This document shows positions 23,874 through 31,986 of a stretch of 34,264 nucleotides of DNA, piece after piece. Source of the stretch: an uncultured Verrucomicrobiota bacterium (GTDB taxonomy: Bacteria > Verrucomicrobiota > Verrucomicrobiia > Limisphaerales > UBA9464); the NCBI GenBank assembly GCA_903842505.1, contig CAIMMI010000248.1:1-34264 (forward strand), written 5' to 3'. How positions within the stretch are numbered: the stretch's first letter is position 1; each line of letters starts with the position of its first letter. The translations under genes and the position numbers were made by a program. Under the pieces are notes generated by a model. It worked only from the letters and a program-made list of their open reading frames with translations. It did no database searches and was not told the origin of the DNA.

Positions 23874-26174
23874 ATGAAGTCATGGTCACTGGGAATCCGG
23901 GACGGGATCTGGGTCGTGGGGTTGGCTTGGTGCCTGGCGTTGGGGGCAGGGCATCGGGTCGGGGCAGCGGAGGGGGCGGCGACGAATGCGCCGGCTTCGC
24001 CGAAGCTGACCTTGCAACGGATCTTCGGCGACGGTGAGTTCGGCGGCGATTCGTTCGGTGGGCGTTGGTTGGACGAGGGGCATCGGTACACGACGTTCGA
24101 GTCGACCACGAACGGCGTGGGTGGTCGTGACCTCGTCGCGCACGATGCGGCGACCGGCGCGAAGGAGGTGCTGGTGGCCTCGTCGGACTTCATCCCGAAG
24201 GGTGAGTCGGGTCCCTTGTCCGTCGAAGGGCACTGGTGGTCGAAGGATCGTTCCCGGTTGTTGATCTACACGCAGTCGAAGCGCGTGTGGCGGACGAACA
24301 GCCGCGGGGATTACTGGGTGCTGGACCGGACGGCGCGGGAGTTGAGGAAGCTGGGCGGCGATGCGCAGCCTTCGAGCCTGATGTTCGCGCGGTTTTCCCC
24401 GGATGGAACGCGCGTGGCGTATGTCCGCGAGCGGAACCTGTATGTCGAGGACGTCCGCACGCACGAGATCATCGCGCTGACGAAGAGCACGTCGCCGACG
24501 ATCATCAACGGCACATTCGACTGGGTTTACGAGGAGGAGTTCGGGTTGCGGGATGGGTTCCGCTGGAGTCCGGATGGGAAGCGGATCGCGTACTGGCAAC
24601 TGGACACGACAGGTCTGCGTGAGGTGCCGTTGGTCGACAATGTCGACGGGCTTTATCCGAAGGTGCAATGGATCCCGTATCCGAAGGTTGGGGAGCAGAA
24701 CGCGTCGTGCCGGGTGGGCGTGGTGTCGGCCTCGGGCGGTGAGACCCGATGGATGGAGGTGGCCGGGGATCCCCGAAACCAATACCTGTTCGACCTCGCG
24801 TGGGTGGAGTCGACGGGGGACGTGCTGCTGCAGCAGTTGAATCGGTTGCAGAATACGAATCACATCCTGCTGGCGGATCCGACGTCGGGGAAGGTGTCGA
24901 CCCTGGCGGTGGACCGGGATGATGCATGGGTGGACGGGCATCAGAACCTCAAGTGGCTGGACGAGGGGAAGCGGCTGCTGTTCTGGAGCCAGCGCGATGG
25001 GTGGCGGCATCTGCACACGGTGGACCGCAAGGGGCGCAAGGTCCGGACGCTGACCTCCGGGGAATTCGACGTGACCGACCTGGTGCACGCGGATCCCGAC
25101 CAGGATCTCGTGTATTTCACGGCATCGCCGACGAATGCCACCCAGCGATACCTGTATCGGGTGCGATCGAACGGGCACGGAATGGAACGGGTGACTCCCG
25201 GGGGGCAGCCTGGGACGCATGGGTACCAGATTTCGGCGGACGGGAAGTTCGCGGTGCACACGTACTCGCGGTTCCACGAGCCGCCGGTGATCGAGATGGT
25301 CACCTTGCCGGATCACAAGGTGGTGCGGGTGCTGGTGGAGAACCAGAAGCTGAAGGAAAAGCTGGCGACGTTGGACCAGCCGAAGACCGAGTTCCTGAAG
25401 GTGCCGTTGACGAACGGCGTGGTGATGGACGCGTGGATGATCCGTCCCCCGGACTTTGATCCGGCGCGGAAGTACCCGCTGGTGGTCTACGTTTATGGCG
25501 AGCCGGCTGGGACAACGGTGACGGACTCCTGGGGTGGGAAGTCGTACCTGTGGCACGTGATGTTGGCGCAGCAGGGATATGTGGTGATGAGCTTCGACAA
25601 CCGCGGCACCAGCGCACCGCGGGGGCGGGCGTGGCAGAAGGCCATCTACCGGCAGGTCGGAATCCTGGCACCGCAGGAACAGGCACTGGCGATCCAGCAG
25701 GTTTTGGCAACGCAGCCTTCCATTGATCCGGATCGGATCGGGGTCTGGGGCTGGAGCGGTGGGGGTTCGATGACGTTGAACGCGATGTTCAAGTTTCCGG
25801 ACCTGTACAAGGTCGGGATCTCGATCGCGTCGGTGCCGAACCAACGCTTCTACGACACGATCTATCAGGAGCGGTACATGGGGTTGCCGGCAGACAACGT
25901 CGACGGCTTCCGGAACGGTTCACCGATCCACTTCGCGAGCCAGTTGAAGGGGGAGTTGCTGTTGATCCACGGGACGGGTGACGACAACTGCCACTATCAG
26001 GGTGCCGAAGCGTTGGTGGACGAGTTGATCCGGCACAACCGGCCGTTCCGGTTGATGGCGTATCCGAACCGTTCCCACAGCATCAGCGAGGGAACGGGAA
26101 CGACACTGCACCTGCGTGGATTGATGACGTCGTTCCTGAACGAGAAGTTGCCGGCGGGTGGGTTGCCGCGGTGA
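23874..26174 (+). CDS. Exported S9 family serine peptidase (dipeptidyl peptidase IV type)
   Basis: A 766-residue protein: signal peptide (GIWVVGLAWCLALGAG), an N-terminal eight-bladed propeller (DPPIV_N), then an alpha/beta hydrolase domain. The propeller carries DWVYEEEFG (Glu pair near residues 219-221), which anchors the substrate N terminus in DPP IV. The catalytic triad is visible as Ser628 in GWSGGG (GWSYGG in mammalian DPP IV), Asp703 in HGTGDDNCHYQ, and His735 in YPNRSHSIS. It probably removes dipeptides from proline- or alanine-containing peptides in the periplasm. ATG 23874 is the only start giving a proper signal peptide. It ends two bases before a 60-bp inverted repeat. Confidence 0.93.
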   Translation: MKSWSLGIRDGIWVVGLAWCLALGAGHRVGAAEGAATNAPASPKLTLQRIFGDGEFGGDSFGGRWLDEGHRYTTFESTTNGVGGRDLVAHDAATGAKEVLVASSDFIPKGESGPLSVEGHWWSKDRSRLLIYTQSKRVWRTNSRGDYWVLDRTARELRKLGGDAQPSSLMFARFSPDGTRVAYVRERNLYVEDVRTHEIIALTKSTSPTIINGTFDWVYEEEFGLRDGFRWSPDGKRIAYWQLDTTGLREVPLVDNVDGLYPKVQWIPYPKVGEQNASCRVGVVSASGGETRWMEVAGDPRNQYLFDLAWVESTGDVLLQQLNRLQNTNHILLADPTSGKVSTLAVDRDDAWVDGHQNLKWLDEGKRLLFWSQRDGWRHLHTVDRKGRKVRTLTSGEFDVTDLVHADPDQDLVYFTASPTNATQRYLYRVRSNGHGMERVTPGGQPGTHGYQISADGKFAVHTYSRFHEPPVIEMVTLPDHKVVRVLVENQKLKEKLATLDQPKTEFLKVPLTNGVVMDAWMIRPPDFDPARKYPLVVYVYGEPAGTTVTDSWGGKSYLWHVMLAQQGYVVMSFDNRGTSAPRGRAWQKAIYRQVGILAPQEQALAIQQVLATQPSIDPDRIGVWGWSGGGSMTLNAMFKFPDLYKVGISIASVPNQRFYDTIYQERYMGLPADNVDGFRNGSPIHFASQLKGELLLIHGTGDDNCHYQGAEALVDELIRHNRPFRLMAYPNRSHSISEGTGTTLHLRGLMTSFLNEKLPAGGLPR

Positions 26175-26176
26175 GA

Positions 26177-26236
26177 GGTGGGGCGAGACTCCGTCGAGCC
26201 GTTTCAGGATCGGCTCGTGAGGACACTCGCGCCACC
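26177..26236 (+). repeat. Full family B element, 60-bp near-palindrome
   Basis: Starts GGTGGGGCGAG and ends CTCGCGCCACC; inner stem CGAGCCG (26195-26201) and CGGCTCG (26211-26217) with loop TTTCAGGAT. The two arms differ between the outer and inner stems (ACTCCGT against TGTCCTCA), giving an imperfect hairpin. It begins two bases after the peptidase stop, so it could stop transcription or protect the mRNA 3' end (inference). Confidence 0.85.
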
Positions 26237-26283
26237 GTGAGGAGGCCGCTGATGGGGTGGGGCGTGAGGAGGCTGGGCTGGGG

Positions 26284-26381
26284 CAGTTGCCAGTTTCCAG
26301 ATGCCGGTTCCCAGTTCTGGAATCTGGCGACTGGCGACTGGGAACTCCCTCTGGACCCGCCTCGTTACCTCGTCGGCTACC
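26284..26381. repeat. Family D inverted pair followed by a family H unit
   Basis: CAGTTGCCAGTTTCCAGATG (26284 on) is followed by a direct tract TCTGGAATCTGGCGACTGGC... GGGAACTCCC (ending 26348); the two are partly complementary. GCCTCGTTACCTCGTCGGCT (26359 on) is a family H unit like 23680-23701. Confidence 0.7.
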
Positions 26382-27564
26382 GGGCGGGCCCGGCGGCCAT
26401 GCCAGAGGGCATGCCGGGGACGGGGATCCGGACGCCGGTGTCCTTGAGTTTCGATCCGGCGACGCGGTAGATGCGCAGTTCGCGGTCGGGATGGCATTGC
26501 ACGACGACGTGTCGGCCGTCCGGGGTGAAGGTGACGCCTTCGGGTATGCGGCCGGTGGGGAGGGTCTGGCGTTGGACCCAGCGGTTGCCCTCGCGGGCGA
26601 AGAGGACGATGAGGCCGTGGTCCTTGAAGAGAGGGCCGCCCGGGGTGGTGTTGGACCCGTTCATGAACACGCCCACGCCGAGCTTGCCGTCGGGACTGAG
26701 TTCGAAGGATTCAGGTCCCGAAGCGAGCGGAAGGAATTGCGTGGTGCGGAAGGAGTCGCCGCGGACCTCGACGATGGACAGGGCGTCGATGTCGTCGCCG
26801 TTCCCGGCGCCAGCGCCGGTGGTGAGTACCTGTTGTCCGTCGGGCGTGAAACGGACCCGGTAGGGACGGCCGTAGACGGAGATGCGGCGTTGGGTGTCGA
26901 CGAGGTGGTCGCCTTCCCATCGGAGGACGGCGAGGACGGAGGATTTGTTGACGGAGGCGACGACCCATCGACCGTCGGGGCTGCAGGCGACGTCAGCGAC
27001 CTCGGTGGAGGGATCGGCGATCCGGAGGGCTTCGACGTGGTGCAGTTGGCCGTCGTTGAAGGTGAAGGCAGAGACGGTGCCGTCGGCGCGGTTCGCGGCG
27101 GCGACGTGGCGGCCATCGGGGGAGAAGGCGATGCCGGAAGGTTGCAGGCCGGTGTCGGAGGTGGAGGCGACACGGGGCGGATCCTGACGGAGGTCGAGGA
27201 TGTGGATGTGCCGGGCGGGGCTCCAGCCGTTGGTGCGGGAGCGGTCGAGGACGATGGAGTCGGCGACGAGGGCGAAGTGGCCGTCGGGGCTGAAGGTGAC
27301 GTTGGAGGGTGGCCCGAGGACGGTGTTGGGGATGTTGGTGAGGTGGCGGGTGTGGGGAGGGAAGGTGGAGAAATCCAGGAGGGTCAGGGAGTCGGGAGGA
27401 GCGTCGTGGAAGACGCGTTGGGCCCCGGTGGCGAGATCGAGTTTGTTCTCGTTGGCGGAGAGGACCCACTGAGGGTTGGCCGCGGGGGCCAGGACGGAAC
27501 AGGCGAGCAGGGCGGCGACGGCGATGGCGACGGGACGCCTGTGGGCGGCTGGCACGGGGAACAT
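26377..27564 (-). CDS. Exported beta-propeller protein, lactonase/YVTN-like
   Basis: A 395-residue protein with a signal peptide (RRPVAIAVAALLACSVLAPA). Repeated blade motifs are NVTFSPDGHFALVADS, SGIAFSPDGRHVAAANRADG, DVACSPDGRWVVASVN, YRVRFTPDGQQVLTTG, ESFELSPDGKLGVGV and EGVTFTPDGRHVVVQCH. This is the PDGxxxxV pattern of YVTN/lactonase-type propellers. No active-site residues can be assigned. ATG 27564 is at the start of the signal peptide; the further upstream open frame lies in repeat DNA behind the truncated release factor gene. Both this and the lactonase at 13275 are exported, but they are not obvious duplicates. Confidence 0.85.
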   Translation of the reverse strand: MFPVPAAHRRPVAIAVAALLACSVLAPAANPQWVLSANENKLDLATGAQRVFHDAPPDSLTLLDFSTFPPHTRHLTNIPNTVLGPPSNVTFSPDGHFALVADSIVLDRSRTNGWSPARHIHILDLRQDPPRVASTSDTGLQPSGIAFSPDGRHVAAANRADGTVSAFTFNDGQLHHVEALRIADPSTEVADVACSPDGRWVVASVNKSSVLAVLRWEGDHLVDTQRRISVYGRPYRVRFTPDGQQVLTTGAGAGNGDDIDALSIVEVRGDSFRTTQFLPLASGPESFELSPDGKLGVGVFMNGSNTTPGGPLFKDHGLIVLFAREGNRWVQRQTLPTGRIPEGVTFTPDGRHVVVQCHPDRELRIYRVAGSKLKDTGVRIPVPGMPSGMAAGPAR

Positions 27565-27657
27565 GGCTGGGGTTTGCCTTGGTGGCGGGCGAGATTCAAG
27601 GATCAATCGGCCCGCATCCCGAGGTTGGGAGCAGCTGGATCCGGATGGAGGGGTGAG

Positions 27658-27682
27658 CGGTTCAACGGAGTATCGCTCCCCC
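27658..27682 (+). repeat. Degenerate family B arm beside truncated prfC
   Basis: CGGTTCAACGGAGTATCGCT followed by CCCCC matches the left arm CGGTTCGACGGAGTCTCGCCCC with several changes. It lies 45 bases beyond the stop codon of the release factor gene. Confidence 0.6.
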
Positions 27683-27726
27683 GTTCGATAGCCGTCCGGG
27701 GGGCAACTCACCGCTTCTCGAAGCCG

Positions 27727-28578
27727 TCAGGCGGCGGCGAGGCGGCCGCGGGGAACGGACGAATAGCGGAGGAAGCTGTCGAGCAGGAGTTGGACGCCGA
27801 AGTTGTTGACGCCGGAGCCGAAGAATACGGGCGAGAGCTTGCCGGCGAGGACGAGGTCGTGGTCGAACTCGGATCCGGCCATCTCGATCATCTCGATCTG
27901 CTCGCGGACCTGACGGTAGGTCTGTTCGTCGAGTCGGGAGGAGACGAGGGGATCGGAGAGGCCGGTGACGTTGACGGGGGCGCGGTACATGCCGCCCACG
28001 ACGCGTTCGAAGAGGTGGACCTTCTGTTCCTGTCGATCGTAGATGCCCTTGAAGTCGGCGCCGTTGCCCAGCGGCCAGTTCATCGCGACGGAACGGATGC
28101 CGAGGACGGCTTCGAGTTCGTCCATGAGCCCGATCGGGTCCCGTGCGGGGCGGTCGAGCTTGTTCATGAAGGTGAAGATGGGGACGCCGCGACGGGAACA
28201 GACCTCGAACAGCTTGCGGGTCTGGGCTTCGACGCCCTTGCCGGCGTCGATGACCATGATGACGGCATCGACGGCGGTGAGGACGCGGTAGGTGTCCTCG
28301 GAGAAATCCTTGTGACCCGGGGTATCGAGGAGGTTGATGCGGAAACCGGAATAGTCGAATTGCAGGACGGTGGAGCTGATCGAGATGCCGCGTTTCTTTT
28401 CGAGTTCCATCCAGTCGGAGGTGGTGGCGCGCTGGTTCTTGCGGGCGGTGACGGAGCCCGCAAGCTGGACGGCTCCGCCGTACAGCAGGAGCTTCTCGGT
28501 CAGCGTTGTCTTGCCGGCGTCCGGATGCGAGATGATCGCGAACGTCCGGCGTCTCTGGATTTCAGCTTCGAATGTCAC
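27727..28578 (-). CDS. prfC: Peptide chain release factor 3, C-terminally truncated (G domain only)
   Basis: A 283-residue protein that is clearly RF3 over its whole length, whereas complete RF3 is about 530 residues. It has G1 SHPDAGKTTLTEK, the switch region SDWMELEKKRGISI, G3 DTPGHKDFSEDTYR, G4 NKLDR and the RF3-specific PVFFGSGVNNFGVQ. It stops after LLDSFLRYSSVPRG, the point where domain II begins in E. coli RF3. Domains II and III, needed to contact the ribosome, are absent here and I find no remnant of them in any frame downstream. RF3 recycles RF1/RF2 from the ribosome, so this copy may be non-functional or may do something else. Start GTG 28578 (VTFEAEIQRRRTFAII) matches family N termini; TTG 28596 is an alternative. 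A degenerate family B arm lies just after the stop. Confidence 0.88.
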   Translation of the reverse strand: MTFEAEIQRRRTFAIISHPDAGKTTLTEKLLLYGGAVQLAGSVTARKNQRATTSDWMELEKKRGISISSTVLQFDYSGFRINLLDTPGHKDFSEDTYRVLTAVDAVIMVIDAGKGVEAQTRKLFEVCSRRGVPIFTFMNKLDRPARDPIGLMDELEAVLGIRSVAMNWPLGNGADFKGIYDRQEQKVHLFERVVGGMYRAPVNVTGLSDPLVSSRLDEQTYRQVREQIEMIEMAGSEFDHDLVLAGKLSPVFFGSGVNNFGVQLLLDSFLRYSSVPRGRLAAA

Positions 28579-28638
28579 GTGGGGCGATCTTACCAAGGAG
28601 CGGAGCCGGGGGGGAGCAGGAGTTTCGAGTGAGGGAGC

Positions 28639-28845
28639 TTTCGAGTTTCAAGCCCACCGGAGGCGGGATGGAGTGGGAGGGCACCCTGTTGGGCCCGCGC
28701 GTAAGGAGTGGGTACTCCTACTCGTACTCAGGCCAATGGGTGGGTTGAGGCGAGGGTGGGAGCCGCATTGGGATCAAGTACGAGTACCGCCCTGCGGGCT
28801 GAGTACGAGTGGGCTTGAAACTTGAAACTGAAAACTTGGGACTCT
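28639..28845. repeat. Repeat cluster upstream of hemX-like gene (families C and A)
   Basis: An inverted C fragment TTTCGAGTTTCAAGCCC (28639-28655); an inverted A half-copy GTACTCCTACTCGTACTCAG (28712-28734); a full A element with its GC hairpin (28777-28810); and a direct C tract CTTGAAACTTGAAACTGAAA... GGGACTC (28814-28844). Both families occur here as inverted pairs. The 316-bp gap holds no gene. Confidence 0.85.
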
Positions 28846-28894
28846 ACCGGCCGACAGGCTTGCCGGGCGGCGGTCCCGTCGTAACGTTTGGGGC

Positions 28895-29788
28895 GTGCCG
28901 GGCTTGAGCGATCGCCAGTGGTTTTTGGGCGCCGTGATTCTTTACGGCGTCGCGTCGCTCTTTGGGTTGCTGGTCTGGCGGCACGGGTTTCGTCGGGACA
29001 ATCGGGCCCTTTACGGGTTGATGTGGGCTGGGTTCGTGTTGCACACGCTGGCGTTGGTGGCCCGGGGTGTGAGTCTGGCGAGGTGTCCGATCCGGAACCT
29101 CTATGAGGCGACGACCTTCCTGCTCTGGACGATTGCCGCGGCGTATCTGGTGGTGGGGATGCTGCGGCGGGTGCGGTTCCTGGGTGTTTTCGTGGCACCG
29201 CTGATGTTTGCGGTTGGGATCTTCGCCTTGATGCCGGCACTGGACTCGCCCGAAGCGGGATCGCGGATGGTGCCTGGTTGGCGCAGCCTGCACGCGACCT
29301 TCATCCTGCTGGCCTACGGGGCGTTCGGGCTCGGCGCGTTGACGGGTGGGATGTACCTGATGGAGTCGGACCACCTGAAGAACCATAAGGCCCGGGCGCT
29401 GGCTTCGTTGTTGCCGCCGATCACGCGGGTCGAGGCGGTGACGGCGGGCAGCCTTCTGGCGGGGGTGGGCTTGCTGACGGCCGGGTTGGTGACGGGAGTC
29501 TTCTACCTCAAGTCGGCCCGGGGCAGTTACCTCAGTGCGGATCCGTTCGTTTTGTATTCGGCGCTGACCTGGGTGCTGTACGCGGCGCTGGTGGTCGCGC
29601 GGTGGCGATTCGACCAGCGCGGGCGTCGGTTGGCCTTTGGCGCGGTAGCTGGGTTCGCGTTCGTGTTGCTGACCTTCTGGGGAATCTACCTGCTGTCGGG
29701 TCTGCACCGGGGGGCGCAACCCGCTTCCTCGGCGGCGGTGGTCGTGGCCTCGAAGGCCCAAGGACCGGTGAACGGGGGGGGGCGCTGA
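28895..29788 (+). CDS. CcsA/HemX-like cytochrome c assembly membrane protein
   Basis: A 297-residue polytopic membrane protein with about eight hydrophobic segments, such as FLGAVILYGVASLFGLLVW, WAGFVLHTLALVARG, FLLWTIAAAYLVVGML and VLLTFWGIYLLSG. Histidines in VLHTLAL and WRSLHATFILLAYGAFGLGA are in positions typical of the cytochrome c assembly (CcsA/HemX) family. Only weak traces of the CcsA tryptophan-rich motif are present. It lies one base before hemA. In Bacillus HemX is encoded with hemA and affects glutamyl-tRNA reductase levels, so HemX-like is the better label here than CcsA. Start GTG 28895. Confidence 0.8.
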   Translation: MPGLSDRQWFLGAVILYGVASLFGLLVWRHGFRRDNRALYGLMWAGFVLHTLALVARGVSLARCPIRNLYEATTFLLWTIAAAYLVVGMLRRVRFLGVFVAPLMFAVGIFALMPALDSPEAGSRMVPGWRSLHATFILLAYGAFGLGALTGGMYLMESDHLKNHKARALASLLPPITRVEAVTAGSLLAGVGLLTAGLVTGVFYLKSARGSYLSADPFVLYSALTWVLYAALVVARWRFDQRGRRLAFGAVAGFAFVLLTFWGIYLLSGLHRGAQPASSAAVVVASKAQGPVNGGGR

Positions 29789-29789
29789 C

Positions 29790-30851
29790 ATGTCCCTCGT
29801 GGTCGTCGGTCTCAATCACAGGACGGCGCCGGTGGAGATTCGGGAAAACTTCGCGTACGCGGAGCCTGCCGTGCCGGTGGCGCTGGAGTCCCTGCGTTCC
29901 TCCGGGTTGGTTCGGGAGGCGGTGCTGCTGTCGACGTGCAACCGGGTCGAACTGTACGCGGTGGTGGAAGGCGATCCGCGGAGCATGGCGCGGCGGTTGC
30001 GCGAGTTCCTTTCGCAGGACCGCCGGTTCGCCGGTGACCTGGCGGCGGTCAGTTACACGCACTTCGAGGGTGCCTGCCTGACCCACTTGTTCCGGGTGGC
30101 GGGCGGACTCGATTCCATCGTCCTCGGCGAGACGGAAATCCTCGGGCAACTGAAGAAGGCCTATGATTCCGCGCTGCGGGGCGGGCACACGGGCAAGGCG
30201 TTGAACCAGGCCTTCCAGCGGGCGTTCAGTGTGGGGAAGCAATTGCGGTCGGAGACGCAGATCCAGCGCGGCAACACGTCGGTGGCATCGGTGGCGGTGG
30301 AACTTGCCGAGAAGATCTTCGACGACCTGCGCCATCGGGAAGTGATCATCCTCGGTGCCGGGGACACAGGCGAGAAGACCGCCCGAGCCCTGTTGAGCCG
30401 CGGTGCCCGCAGCCTGAAGGTTTCGAACCGTTCGTTCGACCGGGCGGCGGCGCTTGCCGAGGAATTGGGTGGCCGTGCGATCCACTTCGACGAGTGGGAG
30501 CGCGAGTTCGCGAAGGTCGACATCATCGTCTCGAGCACGAGCGCACCGCACCACGTGCTCGACCGGGCGCGGATGGAGCGCCTGCTGCGGACGCGTCCGT
30601 CGCGTCCGCTGCTGCTCATTGATCTCGCCGTGCCGCGGGACATCGACCCGGAGGTCGAGAAGTTGGAGGACGTGTTCCTGTACAACGTGGACCACCTGCA
30701 GACGGTGGCGGACGCCTACACGCGGTTGCGGCGGGATGAGGTGGCGCGGTGTGAGGAGATCATCCGGATCCGGGTGCAGGCCCTGTCGGCTGGAAGCGGA
30801 GCGCGACCGGAGGGTGGACTGGGATCGGCGCTGCCGGTTCGGCCGAGTTGA
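29790..30851 (+). CDS. hemA: Glutamyl-tRNA reductase, short form
   Basis: A 353-residue enzyme that reduces glutamyl-tRNA to glutamate-1-semialdehyde, the first committed step of tetrapyrrole synthesis by the C5 route. It has GLNHRTAPVEIRE, the catalytic Cys50 in STCNRVELYAVVEG, GLDSIVLGETEILGQ, the NADPH-binding ILGAGDTGEKTARAL, SNRSFDRA, and DLAVPRDIDPEVE. Typical family members reach about 420 residues. Here the C-terminal dimerisation domain is reduced to roughly one helix (VADAYTRLRRDEVARCEEII) before a Gly/Pro-rich tail. It starts one base after the hemX-like stop, with a run of G as ribosome-binding site. Short forms may be normal in this lineage; I cannot test that here. Confidence 0.92.
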   Translation: MSLVVVGLNHRTAPVEIRENFAYAEPAVPVALESLRSSGLVREAVLLSTCNRVELYAVVEGDPRSMARRLREFLSQDRRFAGDLAAVSYTHFEGACLTHLFRVAGGLDSIVLGETEILGQLKKAYDSALRGGHTGKALNQAFQRAFSVGKQLRSETQIQRGNTSVASVAVELAEKIFDDLRHREVIILGAGDTGEKTARALLSRGARSLKVSNRSFDRAAALAEELGGRAIHFDEWEREFAKVDIIVSSTSAPHHVLDRARMERLLRTRPSRPLLLIDLAVPRDIDPEVEKLEDVFLYNVDHLQTVADAYTRLRRDEVARCEEIIRIRVQALSAGSGARPEGGLGSALPVRPS

Positions 30852-30894
30852 GCGCGGACCCGGTAGTTTCGTGGAGGTGGGAACGTCTTTTTTC

Positions 30895-31947
30895 GTGAAT
30901 CCAAATCGAACAATCGTGATTGCCACGCGGGGTTCCGCGCTGGCGTTGGCGCAGGCCCGGAACGTGATGGAGTCGGCCCGCCTTCTGTTTCCGGATCAGC
31001 CGTTTGAGCTGAAGGTCGTGCGCACGACCGGTGACCAGATGCAGGCGGCGTCGATGACGAATCCGGATCGGGCCCTGGACAAGGGACTGTTCACGAAGGA
31101 ACTCGAAGTGGAGTTGGAATCGGGCGCGGCGGACCTGGCGGTGCACAGCCTGAAGGATCTTCCGACGGAATTGCCGTCCGGACTGGAGTTGATCGCGACG
31201 TTGCCGCGTGCGGATGTCCGGGAAGTACTGCTCTACCGGGACGCCGCAAACGTAGCCGCCCGTCCACCGATCACGGAGTGGTCGCCGGGACAGCGGTTGA
31301 TGAAGGGCTTTCCGCCCGGGTTGAAGTTGTCGCGCCTGCCGGCGAAGACGGTGGTCGCCACCAACAGCACCCGACGCGCTGCGTTGCTCGGGGCCATCCG
31401 GTCGGACATCGAGATCGTGCCCATCCGCGGGAACGTCGGGACGCGGTTGGGGAAGTTGGCGGAGGATCCGAAGTTCGACATGACGATCCTGGCTGCGGCG
31501 GGTTTGGTTCGGCTAGGATTGTTCCTGGGTCCGAAGGATCGGTTGATGCTCGATCCCACCCTGCCGCGTGGGCATGCGTGCGAGCCACCCCCGGCAGGAC
31601 TGTTGGGACGTTTGCTCGAGCCAGAAGAGTTCCTGCCTGCTCCGGGTCAAGGCGCCATCGGGATCGAGATCCGGACGGAAAATCCAGAGGCACGGCGGAT
31701 CGCGTCGGCCCTCAACCACGGGAACACGTGGCGTTGCGTGCTGGCCGAGCGGGCGTTCCTCCGGGGCATTGGAGGCGGATGCCAGAGTCCGGTCGCGGCA
31801 TCGGCACGCATCGTGGGACATCAGGTCCATCTGCGGGCCGCATGGATGAAGGACGGAAGTTGGTGGAGGGGCGAGGGACGTCGTGCGGCAGCCGAGGCCG
31901 AGGTGCTCGGGTTGGAGTTGGCCGTGCAGGCGAGGGGCAACCGGTGA
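30895..31947 (+). CDS. hemC: Hydroxymethylbilane synthase (porphobilinogen deaminase)
   Basis: A 350-residue enzyme that condenses four porphobilinogen units into hydroxymethylbilane. It starts at GTG 30895 with IVIATRGSALALAQARN; a second in-frame GTG lies at 30871. It has LKVVRTTGDQM, KGLFTKELE, DLAVHSLKDLPTELP, NSTRRAALL, PIRGNVGTRLGKL, and Cys296 in GGGCQSPVAA, the residue that carries the dipyrromethane cofactor. It is longer than the usual ~310 residues, partly because of an extra segment of about 25 residues (around EWSPGQRLMKGFPPG). It is the third gene of the hemX-hemA-hemC run, 43 bp behind hemA. Confidence 0.93.
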   Translation: MNPNRTIVIATRGSALALAQARNVMESARLLFPDQPFELKVVRTTGDQMQAASMTNPDRALDKGLFTKELEVELESGAADLAVHSLKDLPTELPSGLELIATLPRADVREVLLYRDAANVAARPPITEWSPGQRLMKGFPPGLKLSRLPAKTVVATNSTRRAALLGAIRSDIEIVPIRGNVGTRLGKLAEDPKFDMTILAAAGLVRLGLFLGPKDRLMLDPTLPRGHACEPPPAGLLGRLLEPEEFLPAPGQGAIGIEIRTENPEARRIASALNHGNTWRCVLAERAFLRGIGGGCQSPVAASARIVGHQVHLRAAWMKDGSWWRGEGRRAAAEAEVLGLELAVQARGNR

Positions 31948-31986
31948 GGGAGGGGGCGCAAGACCCGGGACGCCGTCGGGTACGGG

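Noticed and set aside
26257-28632. A 791-codon plus-strand open frame opposite the propeller and release factor genes
   Set aside because: Its Gly/Glu/Asp/Val-rich translation has no motif, while the minus strand carries clear propeller and RF3 motifs.
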